DNA of 64,000 bases, taken from Cellulomonas alba (GTDB taxonomy: Bacteria; Actinomycetota; Actinomycetes; Actinomycetales; Cellulomonadaceae). Under the pieces are notes generated by a model. The model was not told the DNA's origin. It made no database searches and was given only the letters and a program-made list of their open reading frames with translations. The position numbers and the translations under genes were made by a program. Numbering within the stretch: the first letter of the stretch is position 1; every line of letters starts with the position of its first letter. Below are positions 1-8,462 of this stretch, piece by piece. The DNA is taken from NCBI RefSeq assembly GCF_030362835.1, contig NZ_JAUCGQ010000001.1, forward strand, positions 868,001 to 932,000. The letters run 5' to 3'.

Positions 1-374
1 TCGTCGCGACCCTCGGCCTCGGCCACCGGCTGACGCACCGCCCCGCGGAGCTGTCGGGCGGCCAGCAGCAGCGCGTGGCGATCGCGCGTGCGCTCATCGC
101 GAAGCCCGACGTGGTGTTCGCCGACGAGCCGACCGGCAACCTCGACAGCCGCTCGGGCATCGAGGTGCTCAGCTTCCTGCGCCGCTCGGTCCGCGAGCTC
201 GGCCGCACCGTCATCATGGTGACGCACGACCCGGCCGCCGCGGCCTACGCGGACCGCGTCGTGCTGCTGGCCGACGGGCGCATCGCGGGCGAGATCGTCG
301 ACCCGACGCCCGACGCGGTGCTCGCCGGGCTCGACGCGCTGCGCTCGTTCGAGGACCTCGAGGGCGAGGGCTGA
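1..374 (+). CDS. ABC transporter ATP-binding protein, 5' end outside the window
   Basis: This is the C-terminal part of an ABC ATPase; the reading frame is open at the left edge (first full codon at base 3). Visible motifs are the signature LSGGQQQRV, the Walker B stretch VVFADEPTGNLD with its D-loop, and the switch histidine in MVTHDP. The wording DEPTGNLDS is typical of the LolD/MacB/FtsE subgroup that powers lipoprotein or antimicrobial-peptide type exporters rather than importers. Its stop overlaps the next gene's start by one base (TGATG), so it is translationally coupled to the FtsX-type permease that follows. The Walker A motif lies outside the window. The substrate cannot be told from the sequence. 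Confidence 0.93.
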   Translation, partial: VATLGLGHRLTHRPAELSGGQQQRVAIARALIAKPDVVFADEPTGNLDSRSGIEVLSFLRRSVRELGRTVIMVTHDPAAAAYADRVVLLADGRIAGEIVDPTPDAVLAGLDALRSFEDLEGEG

Positions 375-2950
375 TGCTGCGCCTCACGCTCGCCCAGATG
401 CGCCGGAGCCTCACCCGGCTCACGGCCGCCGCGATCGCCATCACGATCGGCACGGCGTTCCTCGCGGCGACGCTGCTCGCCGGCGGCGTCATGACGCGGA
501 CCGGGTACGACGCCGTCACCGCGTCGTACGGGCACGCCGACCTGGTCGTCAAGGGCGACCTCGACGCCGGCGCGCTCGCGCGGCTGCGGGGCACGGCCGA
601 GATCAAGGCGATCGACCCGCTCGCCGTCGTCGGCGTCGGCATGACCGCGGGCCAGGAGACCCGGTGGGTCAACGTGCTCGCGACGCCGAGCGACGCCGCC
701 CTGGGGTCGCTCGAGGTCACGCAGGGCCGCGCGCCGCAGGCCGCAGGCGAGCTCGCGCTGCCCACCCGGGTGGCGAACGCGCTGCGCGTCGGCGTCGGCG
801 ACACCGTGAAGGTCGAGGTGCCGCCGGCGCCCGACGCGACGGACGGGTCCGGCGCGAAGCCGGCGCCGTCCGGGGGCACCGGCGCCGACCCCGACGCCGC
901 CCACCAGGCGAGCGCGCGCGTGGTCGGCATCGTGTCCGACCCCGCCGGCGCGTGGTCCCAGATCGGGGGCGCGGCGCTCGCCACGCCCGGCGACGCGGTG
1001 CGCTGGGGTGGGGTGTCGAGCCTGACGCAGCAGACGCGCACGTACCTCGTCATGCGTGCGCACGGCGCGTCGGACGACGACATCCGCGCCGCGGTCCACG
1101 CCGCGACGTCGGCGGACACCCGCGTCCTCACGCGCGACGCGGCCGCCACGGAGTCGATCGAGAACAACACGGGCGACGGCCACGTGCTGGTCGCGATCGT
1201 GCTCGGCTTCGCGGCGATCGCGCTGCTCGTCGCGGCGCTCGTCATCGCGAACACGTTCCAGGTGCTCGTCGCGCAGCGGACCCGGACGCTCGCGCTCCTG
1301 CGGTGCGTCGGCGCGGGCAGGACGCAGCTGCGCACCTCGGTGCTGCTCGAGGCCGGCCTGCTGGGCGCCGGAGCGTCGGCGGTCGGCATCGTGACGGGCG
1401 TCGCGCTCGCGCAGGGCGCGCTCGTCGGGCTGCGGCACGCGCAGCTCGACGTCCCGCTCCCGACGACCGTCCACGTGACGCCCGCGGTGGTGCTCGTCCC
1501 GCTGCTCGTGGGCACGGTCGTGACGCTGCTCGCGTCGCTCGTGCCCGCGCAGGCGGCGACCCGCGTCTCGCCGATCGCCGCGCTCCGGCCGGCCGAGGCG
1601 CCGGTCGCTCCCCTGCGGTCGGGCGGTACCCGCCTGTGGCTCGCGGCCGTGCTCGCGATCGGCGGCGCGCTCGGTCTGCTCGGCGCGGTCGCGATGGGTC
1701 ACGCGCTCGCGGGCTCGACGCTGCTCGCGCTCGCGCTCGGGGTGGTGTCCGGCGCGGCGTCGTTCGTCGGCGTGCTGCTCGGCGCCGTGTACTGGGTGCC
1801 GAGGTGCGTCGCCCTCGTCGGCCTCGCGGTGCAGCGCAGCGGTGTGGCCGCCCGCCTCGCGGTGGCCAACACGGCCCGGAACCCGCGGCGGACCGCGGCG
1901 ACGAGCACGGCGCTGCTGATCGGCGTGACGCTCGTCGCGATGATGGCGACGGGTGCGGCGAGCGCCCGCGCGTCGACCGACAAGCAGCTCGACGAGCAGT
2001 ACCCGGTCGACGTGGCGGCGTCGTCCGACACCCCGCTGCCCGCGGACGCCGCGCAGGTGGTCGGCGCGCTGGGCGGGGTACGCGACGTCGTCGCGATGCG
2101 TGGCGCGAACGTCGGCATCGGCGGCAACACCGTCCGGGTGTACGCGCCCGCGGACGCCGGCGCGGACGTCGGCGACGTCGTGCGCGACGCGAGCATCGCC
2201 CGGCAGCTCGCCGACGGCTCGATCGTGCTGCCGCGGCAGGCCGGCGGGACCGAGGGCGACCAGCCGGTCGTCCTGCTGGACCCCGACACCGGCGAGCCCG
2301 CTGCCGGCGCGCCGGCCCGCACGCTCGCGGTCCACCCGTCCGGCCTCGGTGGCTTCGACGGCCTCACGACCCGCGCCACGCTCGCGCAGGTCGCGCCGGA
2401 CGCCGCGACGACGGCGTTGTGGATCCGCCTCGCCGCAGGCGCCGACCCGAGCGACGTGCAGGATGCGCTCGAGTCCGCGCTGCCCTCGGTGACGCTCGAC
2501 GTCCGCAGCGGCGCGGCCGACCGGATCCGGTACGCGAACGTCATCGACACGTTGCTCGCGATCGTCGTCGGGCTGCTCGCCGTCGCGGTGCTCATCGCGC
2601 TCGTCGGTGTCGCGAACACGCTGTCGCTGTCGGTCCTCGAGCGGCGCCGTGAGTCCGCCACGCTGCGCGCCATCGGGCTGACCCGGGGGCGGCTGCGCTG
2701 GACGCTCGGCATCGAAGGGATGCTCATCGCCGGGGTCGGGGCCGTGCTGGGGGTGGCCCTGGGTCTGGTGTACGGGTGGGCGGGCGCCGCGGTCGTGCTC
2801 GGCAACACGGGCGACCTGACGCTCGCGGTGCCGTGGCAGCGGCTCGGCAGCGCGGTGCTCGTCGCCGTGGTCGCGGGCCTGCTGGCCTCCGTGCTCCCCG
2901 CGCGGTCCGCCGTGCGGACGCCTCCCGTGGCGGCGCTCGCCGTCGAGTGA
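374..2950 (+). CDS. FtsX-like ABC transporter permease (MacB/LolCE superfamily)
   Basis: An 858-residue membrane protein with the duplicated FtsX layout. An N-terminal helix (about residues 15-40) is followed by an extracytoplasmic domain (about 45-265), three helices (about 270-400), a middle linker with further helices (about 415-490), a second N-terminal-type helix near 500-535, a second extracytoplasmic domain, and three C-terminal helices (about 715-850). Both halves carry the family pattern of a long hydrophobic helix followed by a basic loop with RTLALLRCVGA or RESATLRAIGL. It is the partner of the upstream ATPase. Such two-gene units in actinobacteria are mechanotransmission-type exporters. 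No solute-binding protein is adjacent and the substrate is unknown. Confidence 0.92.
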   Translation: MLRLTLAQMRRSLTRLTAAAIAITIGTAFLAATLLAGGVMTRTGYDAVTASYGHADLVVKGDLDAGALARLRGTAEIKAIDPLAVVGVGMTAGQETRWVNVLATPSDAALGSLEVTQGRAPQAAGELALPTRVANALRVGVGDTVKVEVPPAPDATDGSGAKPAPSGGTGADPDAAHQASARVVGIVSDPAGAWSQIGGAALATPGDAVRWGGVSSLTQQTRTYLVMRAHGASDDDIRAAVHAATSADTRVLTRDAAATESIENNTGDGHVLVAIVLGFAAIALLVAALVIANTFQVLVAQRTRTLALLRCVGAGRTQLRTSVLLEAGLLGAGASAVGIVTGVALAQGALVGLRHAQLDVPLPTTVHVTPAVVLVPLLVGTVVTLLASLVPAQAATRVSPIAALRPAEAPVAPLRSGGTRLWLAAVLAIGGALGLLGAVAMGHALAGSTLLALALGVVSGAASFVGVLLGAVYWVPRCVALVGLAVQRSGVAARLAVANTARNPRRTAATSTALLIGVTLVAMMATGAASARASTDKQLDEQYPVDVAASSDTPLPADAAQVVGALGGVRDVVAMRGANVGIGGNTVRVYAPADAGADVGDVVRDASIARQLADGSIVLPRQAGGTEGDQPVVLLDPDTGEPAAGAPARTLAVHPSGLGGFDGLTTRATLAQVAPDAATTALWIRLAAGADPSDVQDALESALPSVTLDVRSGAADRIRYANVIDTLLAIVVGLLAVAVLIALVGVANTLSLSVLERRRESATLRAIGLTRGRLRWTLGIEGMLIAGVGAVLGVALGLVYGWAGAAVVLGNTGDLTLAVPWQRLGSAVLVAVVAGLLASVLPARSAVRTPPVAALAVE

Positions 2951-2953
2951 GCT

Positions 2954-2993
2954 CCGGTCGGCTCGGCGGTGGAGGGACCGCCGAGCCGACCGG
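2954..2993 (+). terminator. Perfect 17-bp hairpin after the FtsX permease gene
   Basis: Arms 2954-2970 and 2977-2993 are perfectly complementary, with a 6-base loop GGAGGG, and begin 4 bases after the permease stop. No T-run follows, which is common in high-GC actinobacteria. It separates the ABC operon from the FtsK-like gene. Confidence 0.8.
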
Positions 2994-3073
2994 CGTCCCT
3001 GTGGAGCAGGGGCGCGTCCCCAGGTCCTGGCCGTCGCGACGTCGGGCCGTCGGCGGAGCCCGAGGGTGGGGGC

Positions 3074-6000
3074 ATGCGGATGCGCGCCCTGCACCCCGAC
3101 CCGGCTCGCGGGCCCGGCCTGCACGCGACGGACGTGGACGTGGACGCCGGTGTCGCCGTCGGGGTGCTCCGACCGCTGCTCGCGCGGCTCACGGGGTGGG
3201 CCGGCTGGGCGGCCGGAGACGGTCGGCTCGCGGTCGGGGACCGCGTGCTGACAGGCGACCATCCGGCGGGCGTCGCGCCGTTGCTGCCCGGGGCGGTGCT
3301 CCGGCCGACGTCGAGCCACGGCGGCCCGGACCCGCTGCTCGTCGCGGCGCACGAGGCACACGTCGCGGTGGTCGCCGGGCCGGACGCGGGGCACGTTGCG
3401 CCCCTGCCTCGCGGGGCGGCGGTCGTCGCCAGTCGTCGGGGCGCCGGCGCGGCGCGTGGCGCCGCCGGTCCGTCCGCGGCCGGAGGGCCGGCGAGCGTGG
3501 CGGGAGCGCCGGCCACCAGGGCGCGGCGCGGCGCCCGGGGAGCAGCGGTCGGGCCGTCGTGGCTGGTCCTGGACGACCCCGCGCTGCCGGTCGTCGAGGT
3601 CGCGCGGCGGGGGCGCGTGGTCGTCGTGCGGATCGACGGCGGGCTGTCGCGGCCGTGGCGCGCGGACCGGCCGATGCGCGCGGGGAACACCACATTCGTG
3701 CTGCGGCGGCCCGACGGACGGCGGCCGCGGCGCCGGGTGCGTGCTCAGGGGCGGGCCGGGACGGCGGGTTCGCATGCCGGGGCGTGGCATCGCGCCTCGC
3801 AGGGCGTTCCTGCACAGCCGCCCGAGCGGCTAGCGCCCGCACCGCGACCGCGGCGCCGCGCCCTGACCGTCTGGCTGGTGCCGCTCGCCGGCTCCGTCGC
3901 GCTCGGGCTCGCGACGCACGAGCTGTGGCTCGCGCTCACCGGCCTGCTGATGCCGCTCTCGAGCGTGCTGACGTCGCCGCGCGACCCCGCCGACCGCGGG
4001 CACCGTCGGCGGCGGCCGCGCGACGTGCCGGGCGCGCCGGACCTGCCGGCGCTCGCCGTCGCGACGGCGCTCGCGGCCGCGGGGCAGGCGGCGTTCGAGC
4101 TCGACTGCGCTGGCGGACGGGTGGCGGGTCCCACAGGCGTCCACGACGCCGCTGCCCTGCCGCGCCTGCCACGCGGCACGGCCGACGGCGCGCCGGCCCC
4201 CGCCGCGACCGGCGCGAGCGACAGCGCCCCCGGGGCACCCGCGACGGACGCCTCCGTCGGCGTGCCGCGTGGGACGGCCGCCCTCCCGCCGCCGCCGACA
4301 CCCGCCGACCCGGCCATGGTCCGAACCGGTGCACGACCCTCGCGGGTTCGCGTCCCTGCGCCGTGGGACGCCGGGGGTGCACGGCCACCGCTCGTCCGCG
4401 TGGCGGCGCCGTGGGACCCCGCGGGCTCCCTCGCGGTCGTCGGGCCGCGGGAGCACGCGCGGGCCGCGGCCCGGGCGATCGCCCTCGGCGCGCTCGGCAG
4501 CGACGGTGCGAGCACGCTCGCCATCCGCACCGACGACCCGTGCGCGTGGTCGTGGGCCGCGTGGCTCACGCCGCCCGACGCCGCGCTGCCCGGGCCGTCC
4601 CACGGCCCCGCGGTCGTCGTGGTCGACATGCCCCTCGACCCCCTCGACCCCCTCGACCCCACGGTCGCCGCCTGGCGCGCCACCGCACCGCCTGAGCAGC
4701 TCCTGGTGCTGCTCGCTCCTCGGGGCGACCTCGTCCCGTCGTGGTGCACCTCGGCGGTGCACGCCGAGGCGCCGCCCGCCGCGAGCGCCGGTCGACCCCA
4801 CGGACGCGCGCCGGCCACGGGCGTGTCACGGGCCTGGGCGGACGCGCAGGCGCGCCGGCTCGCGGCCGTGCGGCACCACGCGAGTCGGCGCGCGACAGCT
4901 GCCGCGGACTCGCTGCCGTCCGGCGTGGCGCTCGGCGACCTGCCGGACGTCCCGTCCGCTGTCGCCTCGGCCGTCGCACGCTCGTGGTCGGCGGGCGTGC
5001 GCCCGGTGCCCCTCGGCGTCGGCACGGGCGGCCGCGTCGTCACCGTCGACCTGCGCCGCGACGGTCCGCACGCCCTCGTCGCCGGCACGACGGGCGCCGG
5101 GAAGTCCGCGTTGCTCGCGAGCCTCGTGCTGGCGCACGCACTCGCCGAGCCGCCGGAGCGACTCGCGGTTCTCCTCGTCGACTTCAAGGGCGGCGCGGGC
5201 CTGGGACCCGTCGCGGGCCTCCCTCACGTGCTCGACCACGTCACCGACCTCGACGCCGCGCGGGCCCGGCGCGTGCTCGTCGGGCTCGCGGCCGAGCTCC
5301 GCCGTCGCGAGTCGCTGCTGGCGCGCGGCGGCGTGACGGACCTCGCGGGCCTCGACGCCGACCGCCCGGACACACCTCCGCGCCTGCTCGTGGTCGTCGA
5401 CGAGCTGCGCGCGCTCGCGGACGACGTGCCGGACGCCATGCCGACGCTCGCCCGCCTGGCCGCGCAGGGCCGCGCGCTCGGCGTCCACCTCGTCCTCGCC
5501 ACGCAGCGCCCTGCGGGTGCCGTGCCTGCGGACCTCCGCGCCAACCTCGGCCTGCGCATCTGCCTGCGCGTGGCCGACGCCGCCGACTCGACGGACGTCC
5601 TCGACGACCCGGTCGCGGCGCGCATCGACCCCGCGCTTCCCGGCCGCGCGCTGTTGCGCGTCGCCGGTGGCCCGCTCGTGCCGTTCCAGACCGCCCGTGC
5701 GGCGACCGACGCACAGGCACGCGTCCGGCGCGCGCCACCCTGGGCCGCTCCCCACGCGTGGACGCCACCGCGCCCGGAGCCGGAGCCGGGCGCTCAGCCA
5801 TGGATCGAGGCGGCTCGCACCGCCGCGACCGGTCGACCGACGAGGTCCACCCCGTGGCTGCCGGAGCTTCCGCGACGCGTGCTGCCGGGCGACGTGCCCG
5901 CCGGCACGGGGTTGCCCGTCGCGCTCGCCGACCTGCCCGACGAGCAGCGCCGCGCGGCGGTCCGCTGGGACCCGTCGATGGGGCACCTGCTGGTCGTCGG

Positions 6001-7243
6001 TGGGCCCGGGTCTGGCCGGACGACGGCCCTCGTCGCGATCGCCGGACAGGCCGGCCGCGCGGGGAGCGACGTCCACGCCATCGGTCTCGCGCCGCGCGAC
6101 GCCGCCAGACTGCACGACGTCGTCCCGACGGCGCGGCTCGGTTCGGTGCTCCCGGCCGACGAGCCGGTCGCCGTGGCGCGCCTGCTCGACCTCCTGGCCG
6201 CCACGACCGCGTCGACGGTTCTGCTGGTCGACGGGCTCGACGTGCTGCTCGACGAGCTCGCCGACCTCGCGCGCGGAGCAGCGGCGGCGCGGCTCATCGC
6301 CCTCCTGCGCCGGAACGACGGCGAGCTCGGAGTCGCCGCGGCGACGGCCGCCACGCCCTCCGGGCTCCGCCACGCCGCAGCGTTCCGGTCGCGGCTCGTC
6401 CTCGCGCTGCCCGACGACGCCGCCGCCCTCGCGGGCGTCCCCCGCGACCTCGCCTCCGGCCTGCGGGGACCCGGTCGTGCGGTCCACCTCCACGGCGGCC
6501 CGCCCGCGCTCTGCCAGCTCGCGCTCCCCGATCCGCTCCCGCGCGACGCGCCGGCACGGCCGGCCCAGTCCGACGGTGTGCCCCGCGTGCGCCCGCTGCC
6601 CGCGCGGGCACGGCGGCCGCGCGCCCGGAGCGGGCGGGGTCCCGCGCAGCCCGTCGGCCGGGTCGCGGTCGGTGTGGGTGGCGACACGGCCACCGAGGTC
6701 GCGCTCGACCTCCGCGAGCCGAGACTCGTCGCCGGACCACCGGGCTCGGGCCGGTCGACGGCCCTCGACGTGATCGCGGCGGGCGCCGCGCGAGCGGGCG
6801 TGGTGGTCGTGCGACTCGCGCCCGGTGATCGCCCGCACCCCGCTGCCGCGGACACGCGGCAGTGCCCGTCGGTCGAGCTGCGGACGTCCTCGGCCGACCG
6901 CGCAGCGGCGCTCCTGGCCGCCCGACCGGACGCCCTGCTGGTGGTCGACGACCTGGACGAGCTCGAGCGCACCCACGAGTCCGTCGCCGCGCTCGTGGCG
7001 TCCCGCCGGCGCCGCCTGATCGTCGCCACGACCGCCCACGCCGCGGTGGTCGGCGCGCACCGGGAACCCCTCGCGTCGCTGCTGCGCGCCCGACGGCTCC
7101 TGGTGCTCGCGCCCCACGACGGCGCCTCGGCCGAGCTCATCGGCCCACGCGCCGCCTGGCTCGCCGACCCGCGCGGCTGCCCGCCCGGCCGAGCGGCACT
7201 GGTCGACGGCCGGGCGGTCGTCCCCGTGCAGGTCTACGGCTGA
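3074..7243 (+). CDS. EccC/EssC-like FtsK/SpoIIIE multidomain ATPase, solitary
   Basis: A 1389-residue protein from the ATG at 3074, preceded by GAGGGTGGGGG. A GTG at 2969 in the same frame would add 35 residues, but it lies inside the terminator hairpin. There is a variable N-terminal region, a hydrophobic pair of helices near residues 263-300, and then three RecA-like modules. Module 1 has an intact Walker A (GTTGAGKS, Lys677) and Walker B (LLVVVDEL). Modules 2 and 3 have GPGSGRTT (Arg982) and GPPGSGRST (Arg1227), with arginine where the catalytic lysine should be. This is the domain order of the type VII secretion motor EccC/EssC, where only the first ATPase is fully active. No WXG100, EccB, EccD or mycosin gene is adjacent, so a secretion role is inferred from architecture alone. 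Confidence 0.88.
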   Translation: MRMRALHPDPARGPGLHATDVDVDAGVAVGVLRPLLARLTGWAGWAAGDGRLAVGDRVLTGDHPAGVAPLLPGAVLRPTSSHGGPDPLLVAAHEAHVAVVAGPDAGHVAPLPRGAAVVASRRGAGAARGAAGPSAAGGPASVAGAPATRARRGARGAAVGPSWLVLDDPALPVVEVARRGRVVVVRIDGGLSRPWRADRPMRAGNTTFVLRRPDGRRPRRRVRAQGRAGTAGSHAGAWHRASQGVPAQPPERLAPAPRPRRRALTVWLVPLAGSVALGLATHELWLALTGLLMPLSSVLTSPRDPADRGHRRRRPRDVPGAPDLPALAVATALAAAGQAAFELDCAGGRVAGPTGVHDAAALPRLPRGTADGAPAPAATGASDSAPGAPATDASVGVPRGTAALPPPPTPADPAMVRTGARPSRVRVPAPWDAGGARPPLVRVAAPWDPAGSLAVVGPREHARAAARAIALGALGSDGASTLAIRTDDPCAWSWAAWLTPPDAALPGPSHGPAVVVVDMPLDPLDPLDPTVAAWRATAPPEQLLVLLAPRGDLVPSWCTSAVHAEAPPAASAGRPHGRAPATGVSRAWADAQARRLAAVRHHASRRATAAADSLPSGVALGDLPDVPSAVASAVARSWSAGVRPVPLGVGTGGRVVTVDLRRDGPHALVAGTTGAGKSALLASLVLAHALAEPPERLAVLLVDFKGGAGLGPVAGLPHVLDHVTDLDAARARRVLVGLAAELRRRESLLARGGVTDLAGLDADRPDTPPRLLVVVDELRALADDVPDAMPTLARLAAQGRALGVHLVLATQRPAGAVPADLRANLGLRICLRVADAADSTDVLDDPVAARIDPALPGRALLRVAGGPLVPFQTARAATDAQARVRRAPPWAAPHAWTPPRPEPEPGAQPWIEAARTAATGRPTRSTPWLPELPRRVLPGDVPAGTGLPVALADLPDEQRRAAVRWDPSMGHLLVVGGPGSGRTTALVAIAGQAGRAGSDVHAIGLAPRDAARLHDVVPTARLGSVLPADEPVAVARLLDLLAATTASTVLLVDGLDVLLDELADLARGAAAARLIALLRRNDGELGVAAATAATPSGLRHAAAFRSRLVLALPDDAAALAGVPRDLASGLRGPGRAVHLHGGPPALCQLALPDPLPRDAPARPAQSDGVPRVRPLPARARRPRARSGRGPAQPVGRVAVGVGGDTATEVALDLREPRLVAGPPGSGRSTALDVIAAGAARAGVVVVRLAPGDRPHPAAADTRQCPSVELRTSSADRAAALLAARPDALLVVDDLDELERTHESVAALVASRRRRLIVATTAHAAVVGAHREPLASLLRARRLLVLAPHDGASAELIGPRAAWLADPRGCPPGRAALVDGRAVVPVQVYG
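4631..4660 (+). repeat. In-frame 9-bp tandem repeat in the FtsK-like gene
   Basis: The unit CCCCTCGAC occurs about three times in tandem and encodes a short Leu-Asp-Pro repeat in the linker ahead of the first ATPase module. It keeps the reading frame and is probably of no catalytic importance. Confidence 0.6.
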
Positions 7244-7330
7244 CGTGCGCGCCCGTCCGCGGGGAGCCCGGAGCCACCGGGGCTGACGCGCGTGGGGGCC
7301 GGCGGCGTGCGGGCGACCGTCCGCCGAAGG

Positions 7331-7735
7331 TCAGGACTCTCCGGCCGGGGCGGACCGCCCGCTCGTCGCGGCGTGCACGGAGGGCAGGAACAGGCCGACC
7401 AGGATCGCGCCGGCGAGCACGAGGATCCCGACGCTCACGGCCGTCGACACCCCGGACGACATCGCCGCGAGCGCGAGCACGACGAGCAGCACCTGCCACG
7501 TCACGACCGGCGAGCGAGCCCACCGCCGCCCCTGCCACAGCCCGCGGACGCACAGCACGAGGAGCGCGGCGATCGCCAGGAAGAACAGCGCGAGGAAGAC
7601 GGTCGCACCGACGAGGTCGGTGGCGCCACGCAGCGCGTCGACCAGGTACGCGACGCCGAGCCCGGCGAAGAGCGCCGCCTCGAGCAGCACGAGCACGCAG
7701 ACGGCGACCACGAGCGCCGGACGACGGGAGAGCAC
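7331..7735 (-). CDS. Small integral membrane protein of unknown function
   Basis: A 134-residue, four-helix protein with hydrophobic stretches at about residues 7-30, 43-65, 80-97 and 100-118. The basic loop QGRRWARSP lies between helices two and three, and a short polar tail follows. It resembles many small uncharacterised actinobacterial membrane proteins. No catalytic or binding motif is visible. It stands alone, convergent with the FtsK-like gene and divergent from whiB1. The ATG at 7735 is the only good start. Confidence 0.75.
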   Translation of the reverse strand: MLSRRPALVVAVCVLVLLEAALFAGLGVAYLVDALRGATDLVGATVFLALFFLAIAALLVLCVRGLWQGRRWARSPVVTWQVLLVVLALAAMSSGVSTAVSVGILVLAGAILVGLFLPSVHAATSGRSAPAGES

Positions 7736-8027
7736 GCGCCGACCTTACGGCCCGGCCCGGCCGGTCCGTGGACCGGGGCGCTCGAGGCGGCTGAACTGGA
7801 CATTCGTCCGAGAGTCCGCACCACCAGCGCGTTCGTCCCGTCACAGACGGGGCACAGGTGTGATCAAGACCTCAGGCGACACGTGGACGAAACGATCCGG
7901 TAACCCCTTGTGCACTCACCCACGTGATGTGAGGCTTATACCAGCAGTTCGTCCCCCACCAAATCCGCGTCGTTCCAGCGCGCCCCGACCCCGGGCGGCC
8001 CCACGACGCGCGCCTGAGGAGATTCCC
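7736..8027 (+). promoter_or_regulatory. whiB1 upstream region (292 bp) with a possible -10 element
   Basis: No gene is seen here. The stretch 7860-7945 is clearly AT-richer than its surroundings and contains TATACC at 7937-7942, a plausible -10 hexamer about 80 bases ahead of whiB1, without a convincing -35. A strong ribosome-binding sequence, GAGGAG, lies 7 bases before the whiB1 ATG. Long regulated leaders are usual for whiB1 homologues, but no specific factor site could be recognised. Confidence 0.4.
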
Positions 8028-8276
8028 ATGGATTGGCGCCACCGCGCTGCGTGTCTCGACGAGGACCCGGAGCTGTTCTTCCCGATCGGCAACACCGGCC
8101 CGGCCCTGCTGCAGATCGACGCCGCCAAGGCCGTCTGCCGCCGCTGCGAGGTCGTCGACACGTGCCTCAAGTGGGCCATCGAGACCGGCCAGGACGCCGG
8201 AGTCTGGGGCGCCCTGTCCGAGGACGAGCGCCGGGCGCTCAAGCGCCGCACCGCCCGCCAGCGCCGCGCCGGCTGA
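8028..8276 (+). CDS. whiB1: WhiB-family iron-sulfur transcription factor, WhiB1-like
   Basis: An 82-residue WhiB-like protein with the four cluster cysteines at positions 9, 37, 40 and 46 (C-x27-C-x2-C-x5-C). The GVWGA turn follows, then the basic C-terminal tail KRRTARQRR that binds DNA. The opening MDWRHRAACLDEDPELFFP and the SEDERRALKRR segment match mycobacterial WhiB1/actinobacterial WblE far better than other WhiB classes. Family members hold a nitric-oxide-sensitive [4Fe-4S] cluster and bind the primary sigma factor. The start is fixed by GAGGAG just upstream. Its neighbour, convergent pdtaS, is the same as in Mycobacterium tuberculosis (Rv3219/Rv3220c), which supports orthology. Confidence 0.95.
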   Translation: MDWRHRAACLDEDPELFFPIGNTGPALLQIDAAKAVCRRCEVVDTCLKWAIETGQDAGVWGALSEDERRALKRRTARQRRAG

Positions 8277-8296
8277 CCCGCACCTGCACTGACGTC

Positions 8297-8332
8297 CCGA
8301 CGCCCGTCGACCACCCGGTCGGCGGGCGTCGG
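8297..8332. terminator. 16-bp stem-loop between whiB1 and pdtaS
   Basis: Arms 8297-8312 and 8317-8332 pair over 16 positions (one G.U on the plus strand), closed by the 4-base loop ACCC. It lies 20 bases after the whiB1 stop and is well placed to end whiB1 transcription. Confidence 0.75.
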
Positions 8333-8404
8333 CGCGTCCGGGCGCACGTCCACCGACCGGAGTCCCGTGCGCGACCGCCGGCGCCCCGCAGCCGAACCGG
8401 GAGC

Positions 8405-8453
8405 CGCGCCGGACGCAGGGACGCCGACCGAGCGCGGCCCTGCGTCCGGCGCG
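8405..8453. terminator. 16-bp perfect inverted repeat after pdtaS
   Basis: Arms 8405-8420 and 8438-8453 are perfectly complementary, with a 17-base loop, 10 bases beyond the pdtaS stop. Together with 8297-8332 it gives each of the two convergent genes its own terminator. Confidence 0.75.
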
Positions 8454-8462
8454 ACGGCCGCG

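Noticed and set aside
245..3790. Very long open frame (1181 codons) on the minus strand opposite the ABC permease
   Set aside because: It is an antisense shadow produced by the G/C third-position bias of the permease and FtsK genes; its translation is Arg/Gly/Asp-rich without any fold or motif.
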